Shown here: one piece after another, positions 1-10,089 of the stretch
Layout of the letters: each line of letters opens with the position of its first letter
How positions within the stretch are numbered: the first letter of the stretch is position 1
From: Bufo bufo
Taxonomy: Eukaryota > Chordata > Amphibia > Anura > Bufonidae
Length of the DNA: 64,000 bases
Direction: 5' to 3'
Assembly (NCBI RefSeq): GCF_905171765.1
Contig: NC_053391.1
Location: 261,781,918-261,845,917 of the forward strand
Position numbers and translations under genes: made by a program
Notes under the pieces: model-generated
What the model saw: only the letters and a program-made list of their open reading frames with translations
Told to the model about the DNA's origin: nothing
Database searches by the model: none

Positions 1-990
1 AGAGGAGGGGAAGACCGAGCAATCGATCTGCTCCAGTGAAGACAGGAAGGAGAGTCCTGCTGGATGGCTAAGTAGCACTGAACCCCTTTAGTGCCCTGTC
101 CCCCTGCCCTTCCCTGATCCCCTGCTTGGCATCCTGTCCCTGCAGAGCATTAACCTCTGCATTCCATGTGTTAACCCATTCACTGCCTGAGCAACCCTGT
201 CCTGTCCCTGCAGAGCATTAACCTCTGCATTCCATGTGTTAACCCCTTCACTGCCTGAGCAACCCTGTCCTGTCCCTGCAGAGCATTAACCTCTGCATTA
301 ACCCCTACACTGTCTGATCCCTGATTAACCCTTGCTTACTGGGCACCCTGTTCCCCTAAACCCTTGCTTTATTGGGATCCCTATTACTGTGCCTTGTTTG
401 TACCCCTGATGTCACTGGTTAACCCTTGTCCCTGATTCCCTGATCCTGTGTTGTGGTTTACTTACACCCCAGTAAGACCACCGGTAACCCTCGTCGTACC
501 CCGTAGGGACAGTGAGTAGCCAGGCGGGTGGGTTACTGATATTTGTGTGTATGAATGTATTATTGTAATGTATAGATAGTATGTGGGGTGGAATTTGGGA
601 TTGTGCTGTGTAGAGTAGTTAGGCTTGTATTGTGTTTATTGTGGTACTGTTTCTATACTGCAGTGCGTACGTCTATATGTATGTATATTCATATCCATTG
701 ATCCATGAATATATATAGATATAGCGTATTGCTAGACTTGTATAATTGTATTGTGTAATAAATATTATTGTTCATAATGCAGTGTATGGTGTTTTTAGTA
801 GTCGCCGCCGTAGTATAGTGATAGTAAGGCGCATGCAGCTAGTTTAGTGATTAGTGTAAGGCAATCAGTAGCGATTTGTTGTTAAGTAAGGCATAAATAG
901 GCGGAGTTATCATAAGACGACTCACGCCTATTTATGAATATTAATTATTAAGATTGGCATAAATATCAATAATTAATATCCCCTTTAACA
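1..990 (+). repeat. LTR segment (promoter/R/U5 half), inverted relative to its partner
   Basis: This stretch matches the reverse complement of 5506-6760, the inner part of the 5' LTR. It shares runs of CCCTGATC/ATTAACCC-type short repeats, the segment around 430-600, an AATAAA at 757-762 (partner at 5733-5738) and the end CCCTTTAACA. No primer-binding site follows at 991, so it is not a 5' LTR. It may be the outer half of the 3' LTR of the minus-strand element, flipped by an inversion, or the LTR of another copy that starts before the window. No gene is seen here. Confidence 0.6.
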
Positions 991-997
991 ATGACTT

Positions 998-1606
998 TGA
1001 TCTCCCGTCTGTAGCCTCTAGCATTCCGGACAGCGAGATGTTAATTTCGCTGCCGGAATGCGCATAATAGAAGGAGGGGAGGCTTCTCCCCTTCTTCTAT
1101 CATGCATAATTATTTCCAACGGCTCTGGAGATAATTAGAACAAAGGACTCAGATTCTGTTGAACCTGAGTCGTTTGTAGTCATCAGGATGACCGGACCTT
1201 TGTCCGGTCATTCTGATGCAATCAACCAGATTGCATCAGTGCGAATGCTTGGGGCACATTCACACTGATCCACCTGGTTACAGATATTGGGGCCTATGGA
1301 TATGGGGGCATGTATCTTATTATTATAAGGGGGATCTCATATATTATAAGGGGGCACAGCCCTTACATTATAAGGGGGCACGGCCCCTACATTATAAGGG
1401 GGCACGGCCCCTACATTATAAGGGGGCACGGCCCCTACATTATAAGGGGGCACAGCTTCCAGGGGGCACATATTTCCCACAGGGGCCACCATGAGCCCCT
1501 GGGGATCACCATGGGCAGACGTGCGCAGATGCTATACCATACATGCCCGCACGTGTTTGCAGGCATGCATGGATATATATGCATACGTCTCAACCCTTCC
1601 TCAACA
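998..1606 (-). repeat. 3' LTR, U3-like segment
   Basis: On the minus strand it begins TGTTGAGGAAGGG at 1606 and ends GGGAGATCA at 998. It is nearly identical to 6776-7421, the start of the 5' LTR, in the same orientation. It lacks about 50 bp present in the partner (after position 1530) and has one extra 24 bp enhancer-like repeat. A purine-rich tract lies just upstream on the minus strand (1607-1620), as expected before a 3' LTR. Confidence 0.6.
1325..1455. repeat. 24 bp tandem repeat in U3
   Basis: About five head-to-tail copies of a 24 bp unit containing ATTATAAGGGGGCACGGCCC. The partner LTR has the same array at about 7085-7225 with one copy fewer. Short direct repeats in U3 are often enhancers; that role is inference here. 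The unit length is a multiple of three, which creates spurious open frames. Confidence 0.7.
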
Positions 1607-1620
1607 ATCCCCCTGTTGTC
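1607..1620 (-). other. Candidate polypurine tract
   Basis: On the minus strand the sequence reads GACAACAGGGGGAT directly before the TGTTGAGG start of the 3' LTR. This position and the G-run fit a polypurine tract, the primer for plus-strand synthesis in reverse transcription. The tract is short and interrupted by pyrimidines. Confidence 0.5.
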
Positions 1621-2636
1621 GGACTATATAATAAAACAATATATTGGTGGAACGGGTTGAGATATATTTGCCCCCCCCCCCCCTCAACCCCATCCTGGGT
1701 GGAAGTTCAGGAAGAACTGTAGTGCACACTGATCTTTAGGTACTTAAACATCCCTCATCCAGCTTCCTCCGACCTGCCCTTCACCGTAACCTACTCCTCC
1801 GTCCACAGGATACACCGTCTTCTTCTCGCTGGAACTTTCTTGACATCTTTAGGATACCACACACCGTCTCTCGGGAATTGCCGATCTTCAGGTGTCCCCC
1901 CCCCCCAAATCTGGAGCGGGTTCACTCTTGCAGTATTTAACTGGCCTTTCTTTAACAGTCTTTTAGTGTCGGCCACCCCCCACTTTGGAGTGGCCACACC
2001 CCCACAGTCTCTCAGTATTTCTGCCGATCTTCAGGTATGGCCCGCCTCCAAGAAATTTGGAGCGGGTTCACCCTCACAACCTCAGTTCCAACTTTCTTCA
2101 ATCACCACTTTCGTCCAACATCTGTTTCCATCTTCCATCCCGTGGACAGATTAATAGGTCTTTACAAGGCAGGTCAAACTCTTAAGCGGTGATGTCATAG
2201 TACCTAAATTCTACTGCGGAGAACACCTCCGTCACACTACACATCCAGCCCTTCCCTTAAGAACTTCACCGTTCCAGGGTTCAAGGTGGCAAATGGCAAA
2301 CAAAGGATGCCTGTCCCTATTGTGACCTAAACTTATCCCCATTCACACAAAATACATGTCACATCCCTCCCAACACCACCAAATTCCATTAAATGTGTGT
2401 ACCCATAGAGACTCATGCAACCTGGCATATCTCTACACCTCCACAGACACCGGTAGGTCGCAGACCCCCGTATCAATGGGAAACGACTATAGGATGCAAA
2501 TGTGTACAGTCAAATATAGGCTGTCACACATTTGCACCTAGAGTGTCTATGGGTACGCAATCGACCGACAAACAAAATCAATAAATACAATGTGCTATGG
2601 GGTTTCAGGGTAGTACAAGTTATACGTCCCTAACCC
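1621..2636 (-). other. Internal LTR-element region without recognised gene
   Basis: About 1 kb between the candidate Env-like remnant and the 3' LTR. It holds a C homopolymer (about 1671-1684) and two copies of a motif around CCGATCTTCAGG and TTTGGAGCGGGTTCA (near 1880-1930 and 2023-2075). No frame carries a recognisable domain. Confidence 0.5.
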
Positions 2637-3562
2637 TCATAGGAAACAAAGTGTGCCCATACAATATTTGGCTACAGGAACAATGTTAGCGTTATGTCCT
2701 GAGCCTCCTCCTTCGGTTAGTTCGGTAAAGTTCTGTCTGGTTCTGGTGTATTTGGTCAATAAGTCCCTTGACCCTCCGATACACAGTCCAATGTAGATGA
2801 CGATGACCAGAACCAGAAGAAGTTTCACTGGGTGAAACAAGTGATAGTAGCTCTTCCACCTGAACGTCTCCAAGTCTTCCTCCAGAGTCTGAGATAACGC
2901 TCCCGCTGGATTGTGGCACAGTCTTTCATCTCTAGAACACCTCTAGACAGAGGTCGCTTGGTTGCCAAAATCCAGTGGGATCCTCTGGAGCTTCACAAGA
3001 GTGTCAGGGGGAATAGCTGGTCTCTTCTGTGGCATCTCCTGGGTTTTTCTTCCGCTCCACATCACGCCTATGGCAGAAGAAAATACCAGGCACTCCCGGG
3101 GGAATTTCTCCCCTAACAGTGCAATTAAATGTAAAAATTCCCAGCACCAATACCTTTGACCCATGGGTAGAGAAAGGTATTGGGCTGCCCTTTATCTCAC
3201 AGGACCCCTCGTTATCCCAACACTGGTGTCTGAACACCCTACCTTCAGAGGATCGCGTCCTCTGCTGCACATCCCTCTGCACCAACAGATAAGGATGGCC
3301 GCCCTACTAGGTTAGGATAACTGGAGTTCAGTGGACAAAGCACCATCTTGTTATCGATGGCACCGCATCCCTGTCCACTCATGTGTACCCAGGCTGATTT
3401 CCCCCTGTGATCCTGTCTTGTGGAGGCCCGTAGAACCAATGGCATAGTCATGCCCTGGCTCCCCAGGACCCCACGACACAAGAACACAGTCCACATTCTG
3501 CTGCCAAACACTCTGCGTCCAATCCCTATCAGAGCTGTGCTACCTGCTCGGACCAGAATCAA
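2637..3562 (-). pseudogene. Decayed Env-like region with membrane anchor
   Basis: Several short minus-strand frames in this interval may be remains of an envelope gene. The clearest piece, 2637-2873 and extending upstream in frame, has an acidic stretch, then a WKSYYHLFHP segment, then about 17 hydrophobic residues (LLLVLVIVIYIGLCIGG) that would span a membrane, then a basic tail. This resembles the end of a retroviral transmembrane subunit. Upstream frames (3004-3285, 3245-3562) contain scattered cysteines and one NCT sequon but are shifted relative to one another. The position between gag and the 3' LTR fits env. No fusion peptide or furin site was recognised, so the call is tentative; an accessory membrane protein or chance hydrophobic frame is possible. 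Confidence 0.3.
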
Positions 3563-3974
3563 GTGCGCAGCACAACATTAACCCAATGTTGTCTGTCCGC
3601 CCCAGTCCCCAGCGCAACACAGCCCTACCGAAAACCTTGAGCACAACAGTGTTATCTGTATCGATCCGAGACCCTGGCTGCCCAGAATAAAATCACATCA
3701 TCCTTTGTGCAGGATTTCCCGTGTGAAATTATCTGCTCGCGAACCTATACGTTCTCGATCCACAGTATAACACTGTTCCACTCCAAGGGGACACAGAATG
3801 AAACACAAACAGCAGACGGGACTTACAACAAACTACATAAATCAGCATGGTAGAACACATCCGTAGACAAAGACTACCACCATTAACATCAAGAAGAACG
3901 TACAAACAGATAATAAAAACACACAACATGGACATATACAGGGAACAAACTGTGTAACAAATAGTACAGGGGTG
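3563..3974 (-). other. Short gag-env interval; pol missing
   Basis: Only about 0.4 kb separates gag from the candidate Env remnant. No reverse transcriptase, RNase H or integrase motif is present in any frame. The element has either lost pol by deletion or is a non-autonomous derivative that relies on another element's enzymes. Confidence 0.5.
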
Positions 3975-5285
3975 TCAAATGTTGCCTAGCCTAGCTTGAC
4001 CATTCTGACCCCTCAGCGCCTGATGAGTCATGTGTCGCTGAGAGGTAACTCCTTTATGGCCAAGCTGACTAGACCCCACTGCACAATTTGTTACCTGAAT
4101 CCCATCATTGGACACATTGCAATTACTTGCACAAGGGCAATTCCTTGCAATGTGTCCTTTGTTCCCACACCTGAAGCACCTGATTGGGCTTACTGTCTTG
4201 TGTGTTTTGCAGTGCTTTGCTATATGACCCAAGCCACCACACGCAAAACATTTGATGTTTGCCCGGCATGGCTTAGGTCCGTCCACACTGCAACCGCGCT
4301 CCCTGAATTGTTCCATCCTCAGGGAGGCACTTTTTACAATGTTTCTTTTCCCCAAAGTCAGGGAAAAATCTCTGTTAGTCTGGACAGGCTTGGTCTGGTG
4401 ATTTGGCCTGTCACCGACTACTCTCCCCCCTTTTTGCTCTGCATAGGGCAAAGTTTTGGGAGATTCCGACCCTGACTTTACGGGAAAAGAAAGGGCCGGC
4501 ACCAACTTGGTGGTTACCTGTTGCATGCCAGTCATTATCTGGGAGCCTCCAGCAACCTGAGCCTTCAATTTGGCTACCGTCACGTCAGTAGAGGCAGTCT
4601 GCTCCTTGAAGGCCTTGACTTCAGTATAAGACTGAGTCAACTTAGCCTCAATTTCCTCCTTCTGCCTCTGCAGCTCTACTAACTGTGACTCTAACCTAGC
4701 CACCTGCGCATCTCGGTCAACAGTAGACTGCACATTCTCCGCCAGCTGTGTCCGTAATGCCGAAACCTGGTCCGAATCACTAGCACAGCACTGGCAGTGA
4801 ATGGTCGGAGGAATTGTCGCCGTTGACTGAGACACCAGCGCCACTTCCTTTGGCTTACAGATGCTAACCTCAAATGTATGAACGAGTTTGGCTAGCATCT
4901 GAAGCCGTTTGGTGGCCTTGTTCAACACCATCCGTTTGTTCACACAGAGCTTGTCATAACTACAAGCCTGTGCCAACAAATCGGACCACAGCATTTCTGC
5001 TGACTTGTATGTGGTGGGGAGGATGGGGTTAAATGTGCTGTGTCTGCTCAAGTGTTGTAGTGTGGGGAAGTCCATACTCACCGTTTGATGAGCGTCCATC
5101 TTCTCCTTGGGGCCGTACCTCTTCGTCCTAACAGCTGCTTGGAAGAAGTCAATTTTCCCGGATCGCTTCTTCCCGACCAGCCGGACTTGTACGCCGCTCC
5201 CACGAAGATGGATCTCCTTCAGTGACGTGTCCTCTTCTCCCTCGCAATCACTTACGATGCAGTGACCGTGCAAAGCAAATAGCAA
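3975..5285 (-). CDS. gag: Retroviral-type Gag with coiled coil and two CCHC zinc knuckles
   Basis: An intact 436-codon frame. Residues 1-60 are basic and may lie upstream of the real start; the methionine near residue 62 (MDAHQ...) is an alternative. Residues 90-160 are helical. Residues 170-245 show a heptad-like, Glu/Gln/Leu-rich coiled coil. The C-terminal third is basic and carries two adjacent nucleocapsid zinc knuckles of the form CX2CX4HX4C (CFACGGLGHIAKHC and CFRCGNKGHIARNC), which bind genomic RNA during packaging. Length and order (coiled coil, basic region, twin knuckles) fit a Gag precursor. It is preceded by about 220 bp of leader and a primer-binding site, and no pol follows. 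An open frame in an otherwise pol-less element suggests fairly recent activity, perhaps by borrowing enzymes. The viral lineage is not resolved. Confidence 0.75.
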   Translation of the reverse strand: MLFALHGHCIVSDCEGEEDTSLKEIHLRGSGVQVRLVGKKRSGKIDFFQAAVRTKRYGPKEKMDAHQTVSMDFPTLQHLSRHSTFNPILPTTYKSAEMLWSDLLAQACSYDKLCVNKRMVLNKATKRLQMLAKLVHTFEVSICKPKEVALVSQSTATIPPTIHCQCCASDSDQVSALRTQLAENVQSTVDRDAQVARLESQLVELQRQKEEIEAKLTQSYTEVKAFKEQTASTDVTVAKLKAQVAGGSQIMTGMQQVTTKLVPALSFPVKSGSESPKTLPYAEQKGGRVVGDRPNHQTKPVQTNRDFSLTLGKRNIVKSASLRMEQFRERGCSVDGPKPCRANIKCFACGGLGHIAKHCKTHKTVSPIRCFRCGNKGHIARNCPCASNCNVSNDGIQVTNCAVGSSQLGHKGVTSQRHMTHQALRGQNGQARLGNI

Positions 5286-5492
5286 AATATTAATTCGCAG
5301 AATACATTATAGATTCTCTGCTAAAGATTTTGATCTGCGTTTGGTGCTGTAAGGAAGAGTCGCGTTACCTGTCCGAATTATCAGGTCCTAGACGCTCAGA
5401 CCACTGACCGCGTCTCTCTTGCCTGATAATTGACAGTGTAACGGACCTCTAGCCTCAAAACCAAACACAGATTTCAAAATCCAAGCAGTGGG

Positions 5493-5504
5493 CCTGGCTC
5501 GCCA
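5493..5504 (-). other. Primer-binding site, tRNA-Arg-like
   Basis: On the minus strand the LTR ends TTACA and is followed after one base by TGGCGAGCCAGG. The first 11 bases complement the 3' end (including CCA) of vertebrate tRNA-Arg(ACG) as I know it. This placement marks the LTR-leader boundary and fixes the orientation of the element. Confidence 0.6.
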
Positions 5505-5505
5505 A

Positions 5506-7421
5506 TGTAAAGGGGGAATATTAATCACCAATATTTATGCAAATATCAATAATTAACATTAATAAATGGGAGGAGCCGTCTATTGATGACTCCACCCATT
5601 TATACCTTTATATAACAATAATACAATACTTTCGCTATGCTTTACACTAATCACTATGCTAGCTGCATGCGCCTTACTAACTCGCTACCGCTAACAAGTA
5701 CACACTACACAAAGGGTATAAATATAACGGTATTTATTAAAACCTAATACACTAAGCACGCAATACACTAACAATACACAGCACTACAAATATACAATCC
5801 TAAACTACACTACACGTTCCCAATTCCACCCATAAACTAACTATACAGTTCACACATACAAGTATATAACAACCCACCCCACCTGACTATATACTATCCC
5901 TATGGGGTGCGACGAGGGTTAAAGGTGGTCTTACAGGGGTGTAAGTAAACCACAAATACAATCAGGGGCACAGGATCAGGGAACCAGGGACAAGGGTACC
6001 CCAGTGACATAGGGTCAGGGGTACAAACAAGGCACAGTAATAGGGCAAGGGTTAATCAGGGCCCAGGGTGCACATCAGGGACACAAACAAGGAATCAGGA
6101 CCCAGGGTGCACATCAGGGACACAACAACAATATCCAGGGGAGTAGGGGGTTTGGAACCAGGGGTGTGGGGGTTAATCAGGGGAGGTGGTGTAGGGATAG
6201 GGGTTTGGACTCAGGGGTTACCAGAGGTAAGGGTTAATCAGGGACCAGGGGTATAGGGGTTTGGGACTCAGGGGTTACCAGGGGTAAGGGTTAATCAGGG
6301 ACCAGGGGTATAGGGGTTTGGGACTCAGGGGTTACCAGGGGTAAACAGGGGAGGTGGTATATCGTTGGTGGGATAGGGGTTTGGGCAAGTAGGGGTTAAT
6401 AGGTCGGTATAAGAAGAGGGGGATATTCAGTCTTAGATGCTCGTTCATCTAGGGTGATCCTCGCTCCAACAGGGGGGAGACCGATCCGTCCCCCTGAACG
6501 CCGATCGTCCTCTCCTCTCAGAGGGGGGGGGGGTCCGGACGTCTCCTGAGCGCAGGATGCGCTCCTCTTCATGGTGGGGGGGTCCCGATCCTAACCAACT
6601 TGAGTGCCAGGGCCGCCGGATATTTATCCCCGGTGGCCCGCACTCCCGCGCCGCCCACCAGGGGGCACGCGCGCGCGCCCATCATCCACGTGGGCCGGCG
6701 CAGTGATATGACGTCACTGCGCCGGCCCGCATCACATCGGGGACGCGCTATGGGCTAACAGGCGGGAGATGCCTTTGATCTCCCGTCTGTAGCCTCTAGC
6801 ATTCCAGACAGCGAGATGTTAATTTCGCTGCCGGAATGCGCATAATAGAAGGAGGGGAGGCTTCTCCCCTTCTTCTATCATGCATAATTATTTCCAACGG
6901 CTCTGGAGATAATTAGAACAAAGGATTCAGATTCTGTTGAACCTGAGTCCTTTGTAGTCATCAGGATGACCGGACCTTTGTCCGGTCATTCTGATGCAAT
7001 CAACCAGATTGCATCAGTGCGAATGCTTGCGGCACATTCACACTGATGCACCTGGTTGCAGATATTGGGGCCTATGGATATGGGGGCATGTATCTTATTA
7101 TTATAAGGGGGATCTCATATATTATAAGGGGGCACAGCCCTTACATTATAAGGGGGCACGGCCCCTACATTATAAGGGGGCACGGCCCCTACATTATAAG
7201 GGGGCACGGCCCCTACATTATAAGGGGGCACATATTTCCCACAGGGGCCACCATGAGCCCCTGGGGATCACCATGGGCAGACGTGCGCAGATGCTGGGCA
7301 CATCTGCGCACATCACCCCATGATGCGGTGGTTAATGTATGCATATATATACCATACATGCCCGCACGTGTTTGCAGGCATGCATGGATATATATGCATA
7401 CGTCTCAACCCTTCCTCAACA
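5506..7421 (-). mobile_element. 5' LTR of minus-strand retrovirus-like element
   Basis: The LTR runs from TGTTGAGG (7421) to TTACA (5506), about 1.9 kb. Its outer 646 bp (6776-7421) is the U3-like part with 24 bp repeats. The inner 1255 bp (5506-6760) has a very GC-rich promoter-like stretch (6600-6760), runs of short GGGGTTA/CAGGG repeats (5940-6420) and an AATAAA (minus strand, 5733-5738) about 230 bp before the end. The element begins directly next to LINE coding sequence at 7422, so it probably inserted into that LINE; the other side lies before the window. Confidence 0.65.
6719..6726. promoter_or_regulatory. CRE-like site in LTR
   Basis: A perfect TGACGTCA lies inside a longer inverted repeat (GGCCGGCGCAGTGA ... 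TCACTGCGCCGGCC, about 6702-6727). TGACGTCA is the consensus for CREB/ATF factors. It sits in the GC-rich part of the LTR, a plausible promoter position. Function is inferred only. Confidence 0.4.
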
Positions 7422-9821
7422 GAAACCAAGTCCCTTTTACGCTTAAAGAGTAAAATATATGAACATGGAGATAAGGGAAACAAAATGATGGCCCACTTAA
7501 TTAAAAAGAGGAGGGAAAAGACCTTTATCTCATCAATTAAGTGCGACTCCTCCTTGAGAGTTACTTCCACTCCCCTTATAGCTAAATCTTTCCAAACGTT
7601 TTACTCTAATCTCTACAATCTCTCTGTACCAAACACTGATTTAGATCCTCCTGGGAAAACCAACATGAGCCCCATAGAAAAATTTCTATCCTCGCTTAAG
7701 GTACCCTCTCTATCAGATGAAGAACGGCAGTCGCTCCTTGAGCCTTTTTCCATATCTGAAGTTGATAAGGTACTTGGCTCCAATCCCATAGGGAAGAGCC
7801 CGGGTCCAGATGGCCTTCCCATCATTTATTACAAGAAGTTCAAAGAGAGATTGCTTCCCCACTTTACTAATTTATGCAACTCACTGTTAGAGGGTGCGTC
7901 TCTAGCTCCACAGGCCTTAAGAGCCCATATAACTATCTTACATAAAGAGGGAAAGGACCCTGAGGAATGTGGGAGCTACAGACCCATCTCATTATTAAAT
8001 TGCGACTTGAAATGGTGGTCTAAATTACTAGCGTACAGGATTTCCCCTCTTCTTCATAAACTTATCGACCCGGAACAAGTGGGGTTTGTCCCTGGAAGAG
8101 AAGGGAAACATAATATTTGGAGGTTGATCCACTTGATTCACAACTCCCAAGTCACAAAAACACCTATGCAATTATTAGGAACAGATGCGGAGAAGGCATT
8201 CGACAGGGTAAACTGGGATTTTATGAGAGCAACCTTGCTAAAATTTGGCTTCCCCTCAATATTTGTCTCGGCCATTTTTTCGCTGTAATCATGCCCCACG
8301 GCACAAGTGTTGGTTAATGGGACCCTGTCGGATGCCTTCCCCATCAAAAATGGGACCAGGCAAGGTTGCCCCCTTTCGCCCTCCCTTTTCATCCTATGCC
8401 TAGAAATGCTCCTACTTAAAATTAGGCAATCAGACAAGATAAGAGGCGTGTCCCTTGGTCAATACCACCTTTTCAGCATTTGCAGATGACCTATTAATAG
8501 TAATTTCCAATCCTGAAGAAGCACTCCCTACCATTATGTCCTTGTTTGATGAATATAGTGCAGTGTCCAATTTTAGGATAAATTTTTCTAAATGAGAAGC
8601 TCTCCCTATTAACATACCAAACAATGTTTTAACCTCACTTAAACGCTCCTCTGTGTTTAAATGGCCAACATCATCAATTAAGTTTTTAGGTGTAAATGTC
8701 CCTGCCAATCTGAACCTTTTGTTTAAACTCAATTATACCCCATTAATCTCTAAAATTAGATCCTTCATCACCTCTCTAAAAGTACCTTATATGTCGTGGT
8801 TTGGAAGGAAAAACCTCCTTTCTACATTTGTCCTACCCCAATTTCTATATCTATTCCAAGCCCTTCCGATACATATCCCTACTTCCTATTACTCTCAAAT
8901 CAGAAGCATTTTTTCTTCCTTCCTGAGGAATACTAGGAGACCTAGACTAGCTTATTCCATCCTCTCCCAGAAAAGATATAAAGGGGGTATATCACTATCG
9001 GATTTGGCACTGTACCACAGAGCCATTCAATTAGCTAGATGGACGCTCTTAACTAATGATAAAATAAATACTCCTTTTCTAGATATTGAAAGGGCGATGC
9101 TCGGGATACACAGAAATGCTATTTTATGGTCACAAGAAGCTCCTCTCTCTCTTTGTCCGGAGAGGGACGTACTAACCAAAAGTATGATTCCATGTCATCG
9201 CAACTCTCCAGTAGCCCCTCCTAAAGGGAATAAATTATCTAAACTAGCCCCGCTAGATGTACTTCCTTACCTTTCTGATAAGATGGGAGGTAGGGTTAAG
9301 AGCTGGTGGCATTCTTTAGGAGGTATTAGAATAGGTGAGGTGATGAAATCCAATCACATGCTGCCTTTAGAAGACATCTTTGCCAAACTAGGTAGTAAGC
9401 CTCCTTCCCCAATCCATAAATAGGGATTTTAGAAACACCTGCAAAAAGTATGAGAAAGACCTAGGTTTTGAGCTCTCTGAGCCAACGTGGCTAGAAAATT
9501 TTTCTATATTACCTAACCCCCTGAAGAGGTCACTATCTATCACGTATAATAATCTTTTAAATATGTCCAGTAGAGCTAAGCCATATTTCATACATCAATG
9601 GGAAAAAGATTTAGGGAGATGTTTTTCAGATTCTGAATCTTCATAAATTCTATCTCATGCAACTGGATTCTCCACTTGTACTCGCTTTCAGGAAAACTCT
9701 TATAAAACAGTCACAAGGTGGTATAGAACCCCAGCATACCTGTCCGCTATTGGTCTCTCCCCTAACGATCGGTGTTGGAGATGTCTGGCAGAAGGCGGGA
9801 CCATGGTTCATATATGGTGGT
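7422..9821 (+). pseudogene. L1-type LINE ORF2 (reverse transcriptase), interrupted
   Basis: The frame 7422-8288 encodes the fingers and palm of a LINE reverse transcriptase: SPGPDGLP (near 7800), ILHKEGKDPEECGSYRPISL and the AEKAFDRVNWDF segment. FADD, the catalytic box, is at about 8477-8490 in another frame. An open stretch at 8653-9423 carries thumb and connection regions. Frameshifts near 8285 and 8460 and stops near 8593 and 9421 inactivate it. The endonuclease domain is missing because the LTR element abuts at 7421; it should lie upstream of the window. After 9423 decayed frames continue to a Cys-rich CWRC...HIWW motif at 9775-9821, where hAT-1 splits it. The motif order fits the L1/Tx1 group. 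Confidence 0.85.
9814..9821. repeat. hAT-1 target-site duplication, left
   Basis: ATGGTGGT directly before the element end TAGAGTTGAG; repeated exactly at 19566-19573. An 8 bp duplication is diagnostic of hAT insertion. Confidence 0.95.
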
Positions 9822-10089
9822 TAGAGTTGAGCGAACACCTGGATGTTCGGGTTTGAGAAGTTCGGCCGAACTTCCCGGAAATGTTCGGGTTCGGGATCGT
9901 CCCGAACCCGAACCCCATTGAAGTCAATGGGGACCCGAACTTTTCGGCACTAAAAAGGCTGTAAAACAGCCCAGGAAAGAGCTAGAGGGCTGCAAAAGGC
10001 AGCAACATGTAGGTAAATCCCCTGCAAACAAATGTGGATAGGGAAATGAATTAAAATAAAAATAAAATAAATAAAAATTAACCAATATC

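Noticed and set aside
1216..1660. Two overlapping plus-strand frames with HYKGARPL/YIIRGHGP repeats (also 6994-7453)
   Set aside because: Produced by the 24 bp U3 repeat, whose length is a multiple of three.
5506..6760. Independent LTR with TG...CA ends
   Set aside because: It could be read as TGTTA...TTACA by itself, but the polypurine tract and primer site fit best if it is the inner part of a single 1.9 kb LTR. Kept as an alternative.
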